Source: Grimontia celer
GTDB taxonomy: Bacteria > Pseudomonadota > Gammaproteobacteria > Enterobacterales > Vibrionaceae
Length of the DNA stretch: 64,000 nt
Reading direction: 5' to 3'
Assembly (NCBI RefSeq): GCF_900055185.1
Contig: NZ_FIZX01000002.1
Location: 1,492,586 to 1,556,585 of the forward strand
The notes under the pieces are model-generated. The model saw nothing but the letters and a program-made list of their open reading frames with translations, had not been told where the DNA came from and ran no database searches. How positions within the stretch are numbered: position 1 is the stretch's first letter; each line of letters begins with the position of its first letter. The position numbers and the translations under genes were made by a program. Below are positions 37,513 to 45,265 of this stretch, in pieces.

Positions 37513-38391
37513 ATGTCTGCAGCCAAGGATCCCGTTTGGGAGTTCATACAGTTTGAGGAGCAGTCCATATTCTACAAAGAACATGGGGTGCCTCATCACA
37601 GCATTCACTGGCATGTTCACGAGCAATATGAACTGCATTTGATTGTTAAAACCAACGGCAAAGCCATGATTGGCAACCACCTGGGTCCCTTCTCGCCCGG
37701 CCAGCTCACCTTAGTTGGCCCTTGGCTTCCGCATAACTGGGAAAGTAATTTATCGCCCGGTGAAACCCATCAACTGCGCGACATGGTGATCTTGTTCGAA
37801 CCAGACTTGTTCAACACCGCCGCCAAATCTTTTCCCGAACTGACGCAGCTCACCCCTTTGCTTGAACAGGCAAAAATGGGTATCGAGTTTTTGAATGTGC
37901 CTTTCGACAAAGCGGTAGAGCACTTTATTAAAGTGAGGGAAAGTTCGGGCATGACACGACTGGTGAACTTCCTGTCGTTTATTGATTACCTGAGCAAAGG
38001 CAGTACCCGCTTGCTCTCAAGCATGCCAGCTTCCGCGGTGAAAGATGCAGGTACACTTCAGACCCGCATTAATGAAGTGGTGGATTACGTGATGGAGAAC
38101 TACCAGCAGCCAATCCGTTTGAAAACCGTGGCAGACAAGCTGGGGATGACAGAATCCTACTTCTCGCGCTTTTTCCATCAATCTTCAGGACACCGATTCA
38201 CCGACTTCGTTAACCGTGTGCGCATTCAGCGCGCCTGTGTCTTGCTGAGTGATTCAGACGATACCATTGCCGATATCAGCCAAACGGTGGGCTTTCATAA
38301 TCTGGCGAATTTCAGCCGTCAGTTCCGACGCATCAAAGGACTCAGCCCCTTGGCGTATCGCAAGAAGCATGCATCTCCAAGAGTGATGTAG
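37513..38391 (+). CDS. AraC family regulator of the polyol operon (MtlR-like)
   Basis: A 292-aa regulator: N-terminal cupin sugar-sensing domain (HWHVHEQYELHLIVKTNGKA, FSPGQLTLVGPWLPHNWES) and a C-terminal double helix-turn-helix (RLKTVADKLGMTESYFSRFF, FHNLANFSRQFRRIKGLSP). It is the last gene of the cluster with AGGTGAG before the ATG, 8 bp after xylB, so it is co-transcribed and probably activates the operon when a polyol is bound. Confidence 0.9.
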   Translation: MSAAKDPVWEFIQFEEQSIFYKEHGVPHHSIHWHVHEQYELHLIVKTNGKAMIGNHLGPFSPGQLTLVGPWLPHNWESNLSPGETHQLRDMVILFEPDLFNTAAKSFPELTQLTPLLEQAKMGIEFLNVPFDKAVEHFIKVRESSGMTRLVNFLSFIDYLSKGSTRLLSSMPASAVKDAGTLQTRINEVVDYVMENYQQPIRLKTVADKLGMTESYFSRFFHQSSGHRFTDFVNRVRIQRACVLLSDSDDTIADISQTVGFHNLANFSRQFRRIKGLSPLAYRKKHASPRVM

Positions 38392-38413
38392 AACCCTATC
38401 CTCTTTTCAGGCG

Positions 38414-38809
38414 TTAAGGGTCGAAGCTCTGAACCTGTCCGGACTTCGGCACCTGCGCCTTATCCAGCAAATCCCTGTCTAAAAACTCTGTGAGCGCAAA
38501 ACTGGCTTCGCAGTAGCTCTGGCTTTCTTCAAACACCCCACGGGCATAATCGATGCTCTCTTCCGCTAGGCGGCGTTCTTCTGGCGAGTTTTCGCTGTCG
38601 CTGAACGCGATTTGCTGGGCAAGCAATTGAGTGCGCAGATTGTTGCGACAGATAGGTTCGCTGACGTTCGCCTGCTGGCGGTCGAAGGTGTTTCGGGCGC
38701 TCTTGACGTTTTCAACATCGAGAGGCGCGGCAGAATAGGCTGTTGGTGCGAGTAGTAAAAGCAAAAAAGCGGCAAGTGCGCGGGAGAAAAAACGTATAAA
38801 CAACGACAT
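38414..38809 (-). CDS. Small exported protein of unknown function
   Basis: About 131 aa from MSLFIRFFSRAL; the start is picked because GGA lies at short distance upstream, while earlier in-frame ATGs do not have one. Signal peptide ends near PTAYSA. The mature part is helical and charged, with two Cys (EPICRNNL and QSYCEAS). Convergent with the AraC gene. Family not recognised. Confidence 0.65.
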   Translation of the reverse strand: MSLFIRFFSRALAAFLLLLLAPTAYSAAPLDVENVKSARNTFDRQQANVSEPICRNNLRTQLLAQQIAFSDSENSPEERRLAEESIDYARGVFEESQSYCEASFALTEFLDRDLLDKAQVPKSGQVQSFDP

Positions 38810-39221
38810 CTTTTCCATCAGTCCATTAACGTGTGGCGAGATTATTCCATAGATGAGACTTATTGTTGAGGCGCACACCCGATTTTTGAACTCAGAGAGT
38901 GTAACGAAATGCTGTCGATATTCCTCTCAATAAACAACCTTCTGAATTCTTTGAACAAAGTCGTACCAATTTCGATAAGACTGCGAACTCAGTCGCGTCT
39001 TAAATTGTGCACCTTGTAGTATATTTCGCCGGATAAATTGGACAGAGATTGTGTCTTGTTTGCCGAAGAGCGGAGGGTGGTAGCTTTGGGCTGGGTGAGA
39101 AACAAACCAAGGTCTTATTGGGAACGTATGGCGGGTGCATCCGGGGACCAAGTGGGCTAAGGGGCTTTATCGCCGCTTATAAGTTGTTAAGCTCACGATT
39201 TATTGAGATAAGAGGAATCTA
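38810..39221. other. Left edge of the accessory region, no gene seen
   Basis: About 410 bp without a supportable gene. The left part likely holds the promoter of the minus-strand gene. AAGAGGAA before 39222 is the ribosome site of the Shedu-like gene. Base composition drops toward AT to the right of about 38.9 kb. Confidence 0.45.
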
Positions 39222-39830
39222 ATGAACGATTTAATAAACCTTGTAGATAAAGAACCTTTAGAACAGCCTGTACAAGAATTCCTTGAAAAGTGCCCATCCG
39301 CAATTTGTGGAACAAAATATATAATGGGGAACTGTGTAATTTCAAAGCTACCGCTTGGTAATGAATACAAAACTGATTTTGCTTATATAAATCCCCAATC
39401 AGGCTATACATTTCTACACCTTGTTGAGATAGAAAAACCAGGAAAGTCAATATTCACACAAAGTGATGAATTCACTAAAGAATTCAATCAAGCTCTTCAG
39501 CAAGTTAATGACTGGATTTATTGGTGTTCTAATAACTCAGGATATCTATATAACTTACTCGAACCTCTGAGACAAAGGTCAGGTGATTCCGTAGGGTACT
39601 ATAATGCTCGAGGGCTATTGATTTATGGCAGAAGCTCAGAAATAAACAATATTCGAAGAAAAGAACGATGGGCCCAAAAAACCACGGAAAATAACTTCAT
39701 AGAGATAAGAACATATGATGGATTTGCGAGGGAAATGAATTCCTTTTTGCCTCCAAACAATTTGTACAATGAAGTGATTGACACATATCATTATGTTCAA
39801 AGAGAATTCAAATTAAAACGAAACCCATAG
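39222..39830 (+). CDS. Short Shedu-like (DUF4263) nuclease-domain protein
   Basis: A 202-aa protein that matches the DUF4263 domain of Shedu (SduA) defence proteins: YKTDFAYI (D52), LHLVEIEKPGKSIF (E69, E71, K72) and the conserved FNQALQQVNDW helix. These place the PD-(D/E)xK-type nuclease core; ExEK replaces the more usual ExK, a variant I believe also occurs in this family. Full Shedu proteins usually carry an additional N-terminal sensing domain; here only the nuclease part is present. AT-rich. AAGAGGAA sits before the ATG. The stop codon lies in a degenerate copy of the local repeat. Confidence 0.72.
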   Translation: MNDLINLVDKEPLEQPVQEFLEKCPSAICGTKYIMGNCVISKLPLGNEYKTDFAYINPQSGYTFLHLVEIEKPGKSIFTQSDEFTKEFNQALQQVNDWIYWCSNNSGYLYNLLEPLRQRSGDSVGYYNARGLLIYGRSSEINNIRRKERWAQKTTENNFIEIRTYDGFAREMNSFLPPNNLYNEVIDTYHYVQREFKLKRNP

Positions 39831-39850
39831 CGACAGAGACTTTTAAAAAT
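39828..39850 (+). repeat. Degenerate copy of the GACAGACACTTT element end
   Basis: TAGCGACAGAGACTTTTAAA resembles TAGGGACAGACACTTTAAA at 40845. It begins in the stop codon of the Shedu-like gene. A possible mate, AAAAAGTGTTTTTTT, lies near 39880. Confidence 0.5.
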
Positions 39851-39933
39851 GATGTTTTGGAGATTAGGGGGTCTATTTCTCAAAAAGTGTTTTTTTAGCC
39901 CCTTACACTGATTTTTTGTTCAAAGGAGATAAT

Positions 39934-40275
39934 ATGCCAGATATGGCTTCAATCGCAGCGGCTCTTAGTGGTGTTAAAACAGCTGCAGAGATTGCAAAAA
40001 TTCTAAAGGACTCAGCATCTTCGCTTGAGCAAGCCGAAATTAAATTGAAATTTGCGGAGCTAATTGGTGCATTAGCCGATGTAAAAATTGAATTGGCAGA
40101 TATACAAGCGGTTGTGCAGGAGAAAGACCAGTTCATAGCTGAGCTTGAGAAAAAACTTCAAGATAGTAGTGAAACTGTTGGTTTCTTGGGCGCTAGATAT
40201 ATGAAAAATGATGCAGGTAAACCATCAGGGGTTCCTTTTTGCCCAACATGTTATGCCAAGAGTAAAAGAAACTAG
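39934..40275 (+). CDS. Coiled-coil protein with partial zinc ribbon, unknown function
   Basis: A 113-aa protein starting at MPDMASIAAALSG; AAAGGAGAT is well placed, and an in-frame ATG six codons earlier lacks a site. The first about 85 residues are helical with heptad character (AAEIAKILKDSASSLEQAEIKL, cited in part; EKDQFIAELEKKLQ). The end has PFCPTCYAK, one Cys pair. Related phage- and island-encoded proteins that I recall go on with a second Cys pair, so this one appears cut short; its stop TAG abuts an element end. Function unknown. Confidence 0.65.
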   Translation: MPDMASIAAALSGVKTAAEIAKILKDSASSLEQAEIKLKFAELIGALADVKIELADIQAVVQEKDQFIAELEKKLQDSSETVGFLGARYMKNDAGKPSGVPFCPTCYAKSKRN

Positions 40276-40696
40276 CTGGGACAGACACTTTAAGAAAGAT
40301 TCTGTCCCTTACCCTATCGATTTTTTCCTCACTCCCGAGAAGTCACGCAATCAGTCTTTAATTTTGGCGTTTTGTAACTTTCAGCAGGATTAGCTCAATT
40401 TGCGGACAACAAAAACATCAGGCATTGGCCTTATGTTCAAGGTGGAGGTAGAAACAGGTAAATTAGCTATCGGGCAAACGTATTCCCGATGCTCTTTGAC
40501 GATGAAGAAATGGCAAAGCCGCTTTGACTGAAGTCTCACTACCCACCATATTTCCGACTTCAATATGCGATGCTGTTTTTAACCAAAGCTTTGGCTCAAT
40601 ACCAAGGCGTTCTAGTAATGGCGGTAGGGTCGAACCGATTTGCCCCCGCTTATCATCACGAACTTGTCGTCCAGTACAAATCTAAAGTGTCTGTCC
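40272..40696. mobile_element. Internally deleted copy A of the REP-transposase element
   Basis: Left end GGGACAGACACTTT at 40278 (with nearby TCTGTCCC forming a hairpin), right end AAAGTGTCTGTCC at 40684-40696. The stretch 40379-40674 matches 41436-41731 of the full element nearly base for base: the subterminal palindrome and the last about 210 bp of the transposase gene. The rest of the transposase gene is missing. It cannot encode its own transposase, so it would depend on one in trans. Confidence 0.78.
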
Positions 40697-40841
40697 TTCC
40701 TTTCCTTCCTTCTTTCCCAGAGTTTTCAAAGCATGGCATCTTCGTTGGTTATTTATTTTTTAACGAGAAGCGCCGTAGGACTTTGTCTGTGTATTTTGGG
40801 ATTCTCAGTTTTCAAGGGGGTTCGCTTATTTCTTTACGGAA
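40697..40841. other. Short spacer with no supported gene
   Basis: About 145 bp between copy A and the next element end. Two overlapping frames are open; one ends in AAC TAG at the element end, as the preceding gene does, so it could be the relic of a gene tail. No start or ribosome site supports a gene. Confidence 0.35.
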
Positions 40842-40865
40842 CTAGTAGGGACAGACACTTTAAAA
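40842..40865 (+). repeat. Solo element end
   Basis: CTAGTAGGGACAGACACTTT, identical to the left end of the full element at 41419-41438. No partner end was found to its right before the next gene. Confidence 0.7.
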
Positions 40866-40946
40866 ATCACATCACAAAAATGTTACACCTCTAAATATCT
40901 ATATGGTACAGTGTATTTTATGGTAATTGATACATGTGGACTGATG

Positions 40947-41390
40947 ATGAATATCACTGATTTTTGTAAAGTTATCCTAAAGGCCCCCCTGAAAAGTGTT
41001 TATGACTGGTCATGTGAAACAGAGAATGCGTTTTTTTACCTGGGTTGGAAAGGTGCGGCTGATTTTAAAACTGGTATCGTAGATGTTTGTAGCTCAGACG
41101 AGCAAGCGATTGAGAAAGGTGCATCGAAGCAACTGTTGGGCAAAATAGAACGCGAGCGAAATAATCTTCGTGATGCTGTCAGTGCCGGTAAATCTATTTA
41201 TTACGTACTTAGAGTTAAGCAAAATCCCGAGAGTGACAAAAATTGGGGCATCGTGGCCAAATCCAAGCCGATGTCCAACAACACATTAATTCTAGAACTT
41301 GCAGATATAAAAGAGCATGAGAATGGCCGGATTACTGCAACACGTATTGATCAACAAGAAGCGAGAAGATTCAGGTTAAATCCCAAATAA
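40947..41390 (+). CDS. Orphan protein of unknown function
   Basis: About 147 aa starting at MNITDFCKVIL, with GTGGA seven bases upstream of the tandem ATGs; earlier in-frame starts are possible. It is a mixed alpha/beta protein without signal peptide or membrane helix; GWKGAADFKTGIVDVCSSDEQ, ASKQLLGKIERERNNL and SIYYVLRVKQNPES are its most distinctive stretches. No family recognised. It lies between two copies of the element end, in AT-rich sequence. Confidence 0.6.
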   Translation: MNITDFCKVILKAPLKSVYDWSCETENAFFYLGWKGAADFKTGIVDVCSSDEQAIEKGASKQLLGKIERERNNLRDAVSAGKSIYYVLRVKQNPESDKNWGIVAKSKPMSNNTLILELADIKEHENGRITATRIDQQEARRFRLNPK

Positions 41391-41418
41391 TAGCCGGTAG
41401 CGCACACGTTATGTGGAG

Positions 41419-42629
41419 CTAGTAGGGACAGACACTTTCAGCAGGGTTAGTTTAAATTTCGGACAACAAAAATATCAGGCATTGGCCTGATGTTCAGAAT
41501 GTGGGTGAAATAGGTAAATTAGCTATCGGGCAAACGTATACCCGATGCTCTTTGACGATCAAGAAGTGGCAAAGCCGCTTTGACTGAAGTCTCACTACCC
41601 ACCATATTTCCGACTTCAATATACGATGCTGTTTTTAGCCACTGCTTTGGCTCAAAACCAAGGCGCTCTAGTAATGGCGGGAGGGTGGAATCGATTTGTC
41701 CCCGCTTATCATCACGAACTTGTCGGCCAGTCCAGTCGACTAACTCCAGATAATCCAATAGACGAAAAGGAATACCTTCTGGTTGATCTTTGCGGGGATA
41801 TCCTGCGAAAACATGCAGACCTTCAGGGGTTATTTGGTCATTTCTTAACGCTTTAATTCGAGCTTTAACCGATGTGTACTCAGAAGTTTCGGGAGCATCA
41901 GCGATTGCTGCTCGTATGGGGTTGAGATCTACATACGCCATAGCTGCCGCAAGAGCCTTTTCATCAAGCAATGCCTGGCTTTTAAAGCGACCTTCCCAGA
42001 AGTGTCCTGTGCATTGATCTTCTCGGTTCGCTTCCGCCGCAATGTGTTGATTCAATAACCGCATAAACCAACTGATGCTCGTCAGCCGCTCTCGCCAAAT
42101 TTCGATGATTTCCATGCAACGTTCTTGTTCGGCTTCTGATAGAACCTCGCCACGCATAAAACGTTGAATCAAAAGAGGGCCTTGATGGAACGTCAGCCAG
42201 CGCTCGATAACCTCAATCGGTGATAATGCCTTCGCACAACCCTTGTTAATGTGCAAAACAACATGATAGTGATTGCTCATTATGGCGTAGGCACACACAT
42301 CGATGCAGAATGCGTTAGCTAGCTTTAGCAAACGTTGTTCTATCCAGCCACGCCGGTGCTCAAAACACTTTCCCTGTTCATCGTTATAGCCGCAAAGAAA
42401 AGAGCGACGGACACAACGCGAAACGCAGTGATAATAGGGAGTAGCATCGACGTTAATCAGTGAAGCACGCGCTGTGGTCATCTTGGGTCAGAAAAACATG
42501 GCTTAAGAATAGATTTAACCTACCTCAGCTAATATATCATTGCATGTTGAATGATTGGTAACGGGGAGGGGTGCACGAACGTATGAAACTGATAAGTAGG
42601 TCTTTTTCTTAAAGTGTCTGTCTTTCATT
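41419..42629. mobile_element. Full REP-associated transposase element (copy B)
   Basis: About 1.2 kb. Left end CTAGTAGGGACAGACACTTT; right end AAAGTGTCTGTC at 42611-42622, inverted relative to the left. A 22-bp palindrome (41472-41493) lies between the left end and the transposase stop. The transposase gene fills most of it on the minus strand. The exact outer boundary at the right is uncertain. Confidence 0.75.
41519..42481 (-). CDS. REP-associated tyrosine transposase (Y1, HUH)
   Basis: A 320-aa transposase of the IS200-like/REP-associated group (RAYT). N-terminus ATPYYHCVSRCVRRSFLCG; HUH metal motif in AIMSNHYHVVLHI (His-Tyr-His); catalytic Tyr in AAMAYVDLNPIRA, all intact. Such enzymes cut and join single-stranded DNA at hairpins flanked by a short guide sequence. 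It reads toward the element's left end, where the palindrome lies. A nearly identical 3' fragment is present in copy A. Confidence 0.9.
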   Translation of the reverse strand: MTTARASLINVDATPYYHCVSRCVRRSFLCGYNDEQGKCFEHRRGWIEQRLLKLANAFCIDVCAYAIMSNHYHVVLHINKGCAKALSPIEVIERWLTFHQGPLLIQRFMRGEVLSEAEQERCMEIIEIWRERLTSISWFMRLLNQHIAAEANREDQCTGHFWEGRFKSQALLDEKALAAAMAYVDLNPIRAAIADAPETSEYTSVKARIKALRNDQITPEGLHVFAGYPRKDQPEGIPFRLLDYLELVDWTGRQVRDDKRGQIDSTLPPLLERLGFEPKQWLKTASYIEVGNMVGSETSVKAALPLLDRQRASGIRLPDS

Positions 42630-42711
42630 TCCCTGTCACCACTATCTGCAAATAAATCAGTCTTAAACGTGACTATCATCCGAGAAACTACGATACACCT
42701 TTCATTTGGCG

Positions 42712-42807
42712 ATGCTAAAGTTTAAGAGCTTTTGGGTGATTGCCCTCTTTCTTTGGGCATGGTTATTCGACATGGAAATTTATTTTGGGTTTGTAAATGA
42801 GACATAG
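42712..42807 (+). CDS. Possible 31-aa membrane peptide overlapping the next gene
   Basis: A 31-codon frame from ATG at 42712: MLKFKSFWVIALFLWAWLF then DMEIYFGF and a short tail. It ends 11 bp inside the next gene, in a coupling arrangement. It has one strongly hydrophobic, Trp-rich helix. No good ribosome site; low confidence. Confidence 0.35.
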   Translation: MLKFKSFWVIALFLWAWLFDMEIYFGFVNET

Positions 42808-43489
42808 AAAAGGAAATTTCAAAGTACACGCTTTATTGGCAATGATCACTTTTAGCCTCGCAACTCTTTCATATGCTTCCGATGCTCCAAACAGCAATAC
42901 CAATATCCTTAAGGAAGCACCTCCAGAAGCTATTGAGTTCCTGAAAGGTGTCACCGAAGAGGATTACTATCCTCTTATTAAGCCTGGTGATTGGGTAGGG
43001 ATAGGAGCCTCGTCAGTATATCAAGTGCTGATAGGTACAGAAGAAGCGCCAAAGTTGGTCGTAGCATACGCAGCAGATACAGAAGAAAATTATTTCTTTT
43101 TAAACTGGGATAGTGATTTGGATGTTGAAAAGGCCGCTTCAAATGCATTTAAAAATATCAATTCATTAAAAGTAGAATATTTTTATCCGAATGGATTTGA
43201 AAACCAAGTTTTAACAGCAAAGCCTGATGCTTTTGTCAGCGAAACAATCCTATCAGAAAACCAAATGAATAGGATCCACCGAGAGTTAGGTAAAGAAGAG
43301 ATAATAGTTTCCATCCCTACAAGAACAACCTTGAGCGCGGTAGCATTTGACTCGTCAGATGAGATCTTTGCTAAGTTTGCCGGAGTTCATGTTGATGCAT
43401 GGAATGAAGAGCGCAATGCTCGAATAAGCCCATATTTGTTCATTTTAAAGAATGGTAAGATTGTGAACTATCTCAATCTTGGTGAGTGA
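42797..43489 (+). CDS. Exported protein, possibly DUF1444-like
   Basis: A 230-aa protein with signal peptide (VHALLAMITFSLATLSYASDA). The C-terminal half, IIVSIPTRTTLSAVAF and SPYLFILKNGKIVNYL, recalls DUF1444-type proteins, but the match is faint and those are not usually exported. Codon use is AT-rich like its neighbours. It may be translated by coupling to the small frame upstream. Function unknown. Confidence 0.6.
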   Translation: MRHRKGNFKVHALLAMITFSLATLSYASDAPNSNTNILKEAPPEAIEFLKGVTEEDYYPLIKPGDWVGIGASSVYQVLIGTEEAPKLVVAYAADTEENYFFLNWDSDLDVEKAASNAFKNINSLKVEYFYPNGFENQVLTAKPDAFVSETILSENQMNRIHRELGKEEIIVSIPTRTTLSAVAFDSSDEIFAKFAGVHVDAWNEERNARISPYLFILKNGKIVNYLNLGE

Positions 43490-43603
43490 TATATAGACAA
43501 ATGTACTCGATGGAGTTTATGTTCCTCTAGTGTATAAACAGTATCTTATCTTTACTCTGGTAATTTGTAGCGGTAATTGGCAGGTATCATGGTAACGTTA
43601 TAG

Positions 43604-43639
43604 AGACAGACAGTTCTAAGATTTTAGAAGTGTCTGTCT
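43604..43639. repeat. 36-bp hairpin made of two element ends
   Basis: AGACAGACAGTTCTAA / TTAGAAGTGTCTGTCT pair with one mismatch in 16 around the loop GATT. The arms contain the GACAGACACTT end motif of the transposase elements in inverted order. The rest of the gap 43490-43855 shows nothing else. Confidence 0.75.
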
Positions 43640-43855
43640 TTACTTCTTCAGCTTTCCTATCCAAGCAAGTAAGACGATATCATCGAATTTCTAATCGTTC
43701 TGCAGTGCCTTTTAGATAACACCAATATGGTCATAGATGATGTGATAATGCGTATAGGTATATACAATTAAAAAGATACTGCTCTACACCAAATGTGGCG
43801 GGTCTGCTCCATCACGACCAGCTTTAACGTTAATCATCATCAAGGGGACTAAGTT

Positions 43856-44410
43856 GTGCTCGAAACAAACCGGCTTATATTACGAGACTGGAAAGAAGAA
43901 GATTTTGCTCCTTTTGCTCGGTTAAATGCCGACCCTGAAGTGATGCGGCACTTCCCTTCAACCCTTTCCCAAGAAGAAAGCAATGAACAGGCGATGCGGA
44001 TACAATCGTTGATTACCGAGAGAGGCTGGGGGTTTTGGGCCGTTGAACTGAAAACCACCGGGCAATTTATCGGTTTTGTTGGGCTTCACAACCAAGATGA
44101 GCAGAGTGGTATTCCATGTGCGCCTTTTGTGGAGATTGGCTGGCGATTATCTTCTGAATTTTGGGGAAAAGGTTATGCCCCAGAAGCTGCATATGGCGCG
44201 CTGGAGTTTGCTTTTTGTAAGCTCGGTTCCCCTTCAGTTTACGCATTTACCGCTCTACCCAATAAGCCTTCACAACGCGTTATGACCAAGCTGGGCATGG
44301 AAAACATTAATCAGAACTTTGACCATCCCAAGCTCCCCAAAGGGCATGATTTAGAAAGACATTGTCTTTATAAGATTTCACGAGAGCAGTGGTTTCAGAA
44401 ATCTAAATAG
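43856..44410 (+). CDS. GNAT N-acetyltransferase, RimJ/RimL type
   Basis: A 184-aa acetyltransferase starting at a GTG with AAGGGGA upstream. It opens LETNRLILRDWKEEDFAPFARLNADPEVMRHFP, cited in part, the hallmark of RimL-like GNATs; the acetyl-CoA motif is in EIGWRLSSEFWGKGYAPEAA. Members acetylate protein N-termini or small molecules; target unknown. Located in the accessory region but base composition is nearer that of the core genome. Confidence 0.85.
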   Translation: MLETNRLILRDWKEEDFAPFARLNADPEVMRHFPSTLSQEESNEQAMRIQSLITERGWGFWAVELKTTGQFIGFVGLHNQDEQSGIPCAPFVEIGWRLSSEFWGKGYAPEAAYGALEFAFCKLGSPSVYAFTALPNKPSQRVMTKLGMENINQNFDHPKLPKGHDLERHCLYKISREQWFQKSK

Positions 44411-44722
44411 CCCGGTTAAACATTGGCTTTCAGTGCCTACTTTATCTTCCCCAATAAACGAGATAAATCATTACCGGAATAGGCCTACGGGTAAAATATT
44501 GGGGTAATTCACGGTTTTGTGCTTTGAACTCTCCAAGAATTCAGTTGAAGATTTGTTTTACATCTCAATAGTTGTGACGTTCTGTATTCCTCTGGTAATA
44601 ATTCTCAATAGCTTTTGTCATGCTATGCCTTCAGTTTTTGATTTGGCTTCGGCAGAGCAATGCGTAATAGCTTAGCTTGCCTGGCCACTTTGATGGGTAC
44701 TGATCAGTCAAGGAGATGATAG
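44411..44722. other. Intergenic region
   Basis: About 310 bp with no gene, hairpin or element end recognised; AAGGAGAT at its end is the ribosome site for the next gene. Confidence 0.45.
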
Positions 44723-45190
44723 GTGTACTTTTGGAATATTGAAGCGCTAAAAAGCAACATCAAGCAAGGCGGTTTCTCAGAGAAAGATCGCTTTAGTTAC
44801 GTCTTGATATATATCGTGCTGGGTTTGTTTGGCATGTCGTTTGGAGCTTACTTTCCCATGGAAAGCCCAAACCTTTGGGACAAAATTGATGACTTCGGCT
44901 TGCTTGTCATTACGGTTGTTGGAACCTTTTTCGCCTATAAAGCCAATGGCGGAGACAAAGGTACAGATTTTCTTGGGCGCTATTTCAGTATCAACTTTGT
45001 TGTGACCCTCAGATTATTGCCTTGGTTGATACCGATGCTGGTTGGCTTGGGGGTTTACTATTTCTATGCGTTTCCCATAGAGGAAGAAATCGTCACTACC
45101 CCCTTCGAAGTGATACTTTTTCAAGTTTGGTTTGCGCTTCTTTACTTCCGTATGTGTAAGCATATCGGTGATCTTAAAGAGGTAGGCTGA
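44723..45190 (+). CDS. Small membrane protein of unknown function
   Basis: A 155-aa protein with about four membrane helices (YVLIYIVLGLFGMSFGAYF, LLVITVVGTFFAY, LLPWLIPMLVGLGVYYFYA, VILFQVWFALLYF). Starts at a GTG with AAGGAGAT well placed. The Asn-Gly-Gly-Asp loop (KANGGDKGTDFLGRYFSINF) is the most distinctive soluble part. No family name recognised. Confidence 0.65.
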   Translation: MYFWNIEALKSNIKQGGFSEKDRFSYVLIYIVLGLFGMSFGAYFPMESPNLWDKIDDFGLLVITVVGTFFAYKANGGDKGTDFLGRYFSINFVVTLRLLPWLIPMLVGLGVYYFYAFPIEEEIVTTPFEVILFQVWFALLYFRMCKHIGDLKEVG

Positions 45191-45265
45191 AACAGCGGAT
45201 CGGGATGCCTAATTGCCTTAGAGGTTATTGGCATCCTATCAAAACGGTCTTTACCGATTCCCCCT

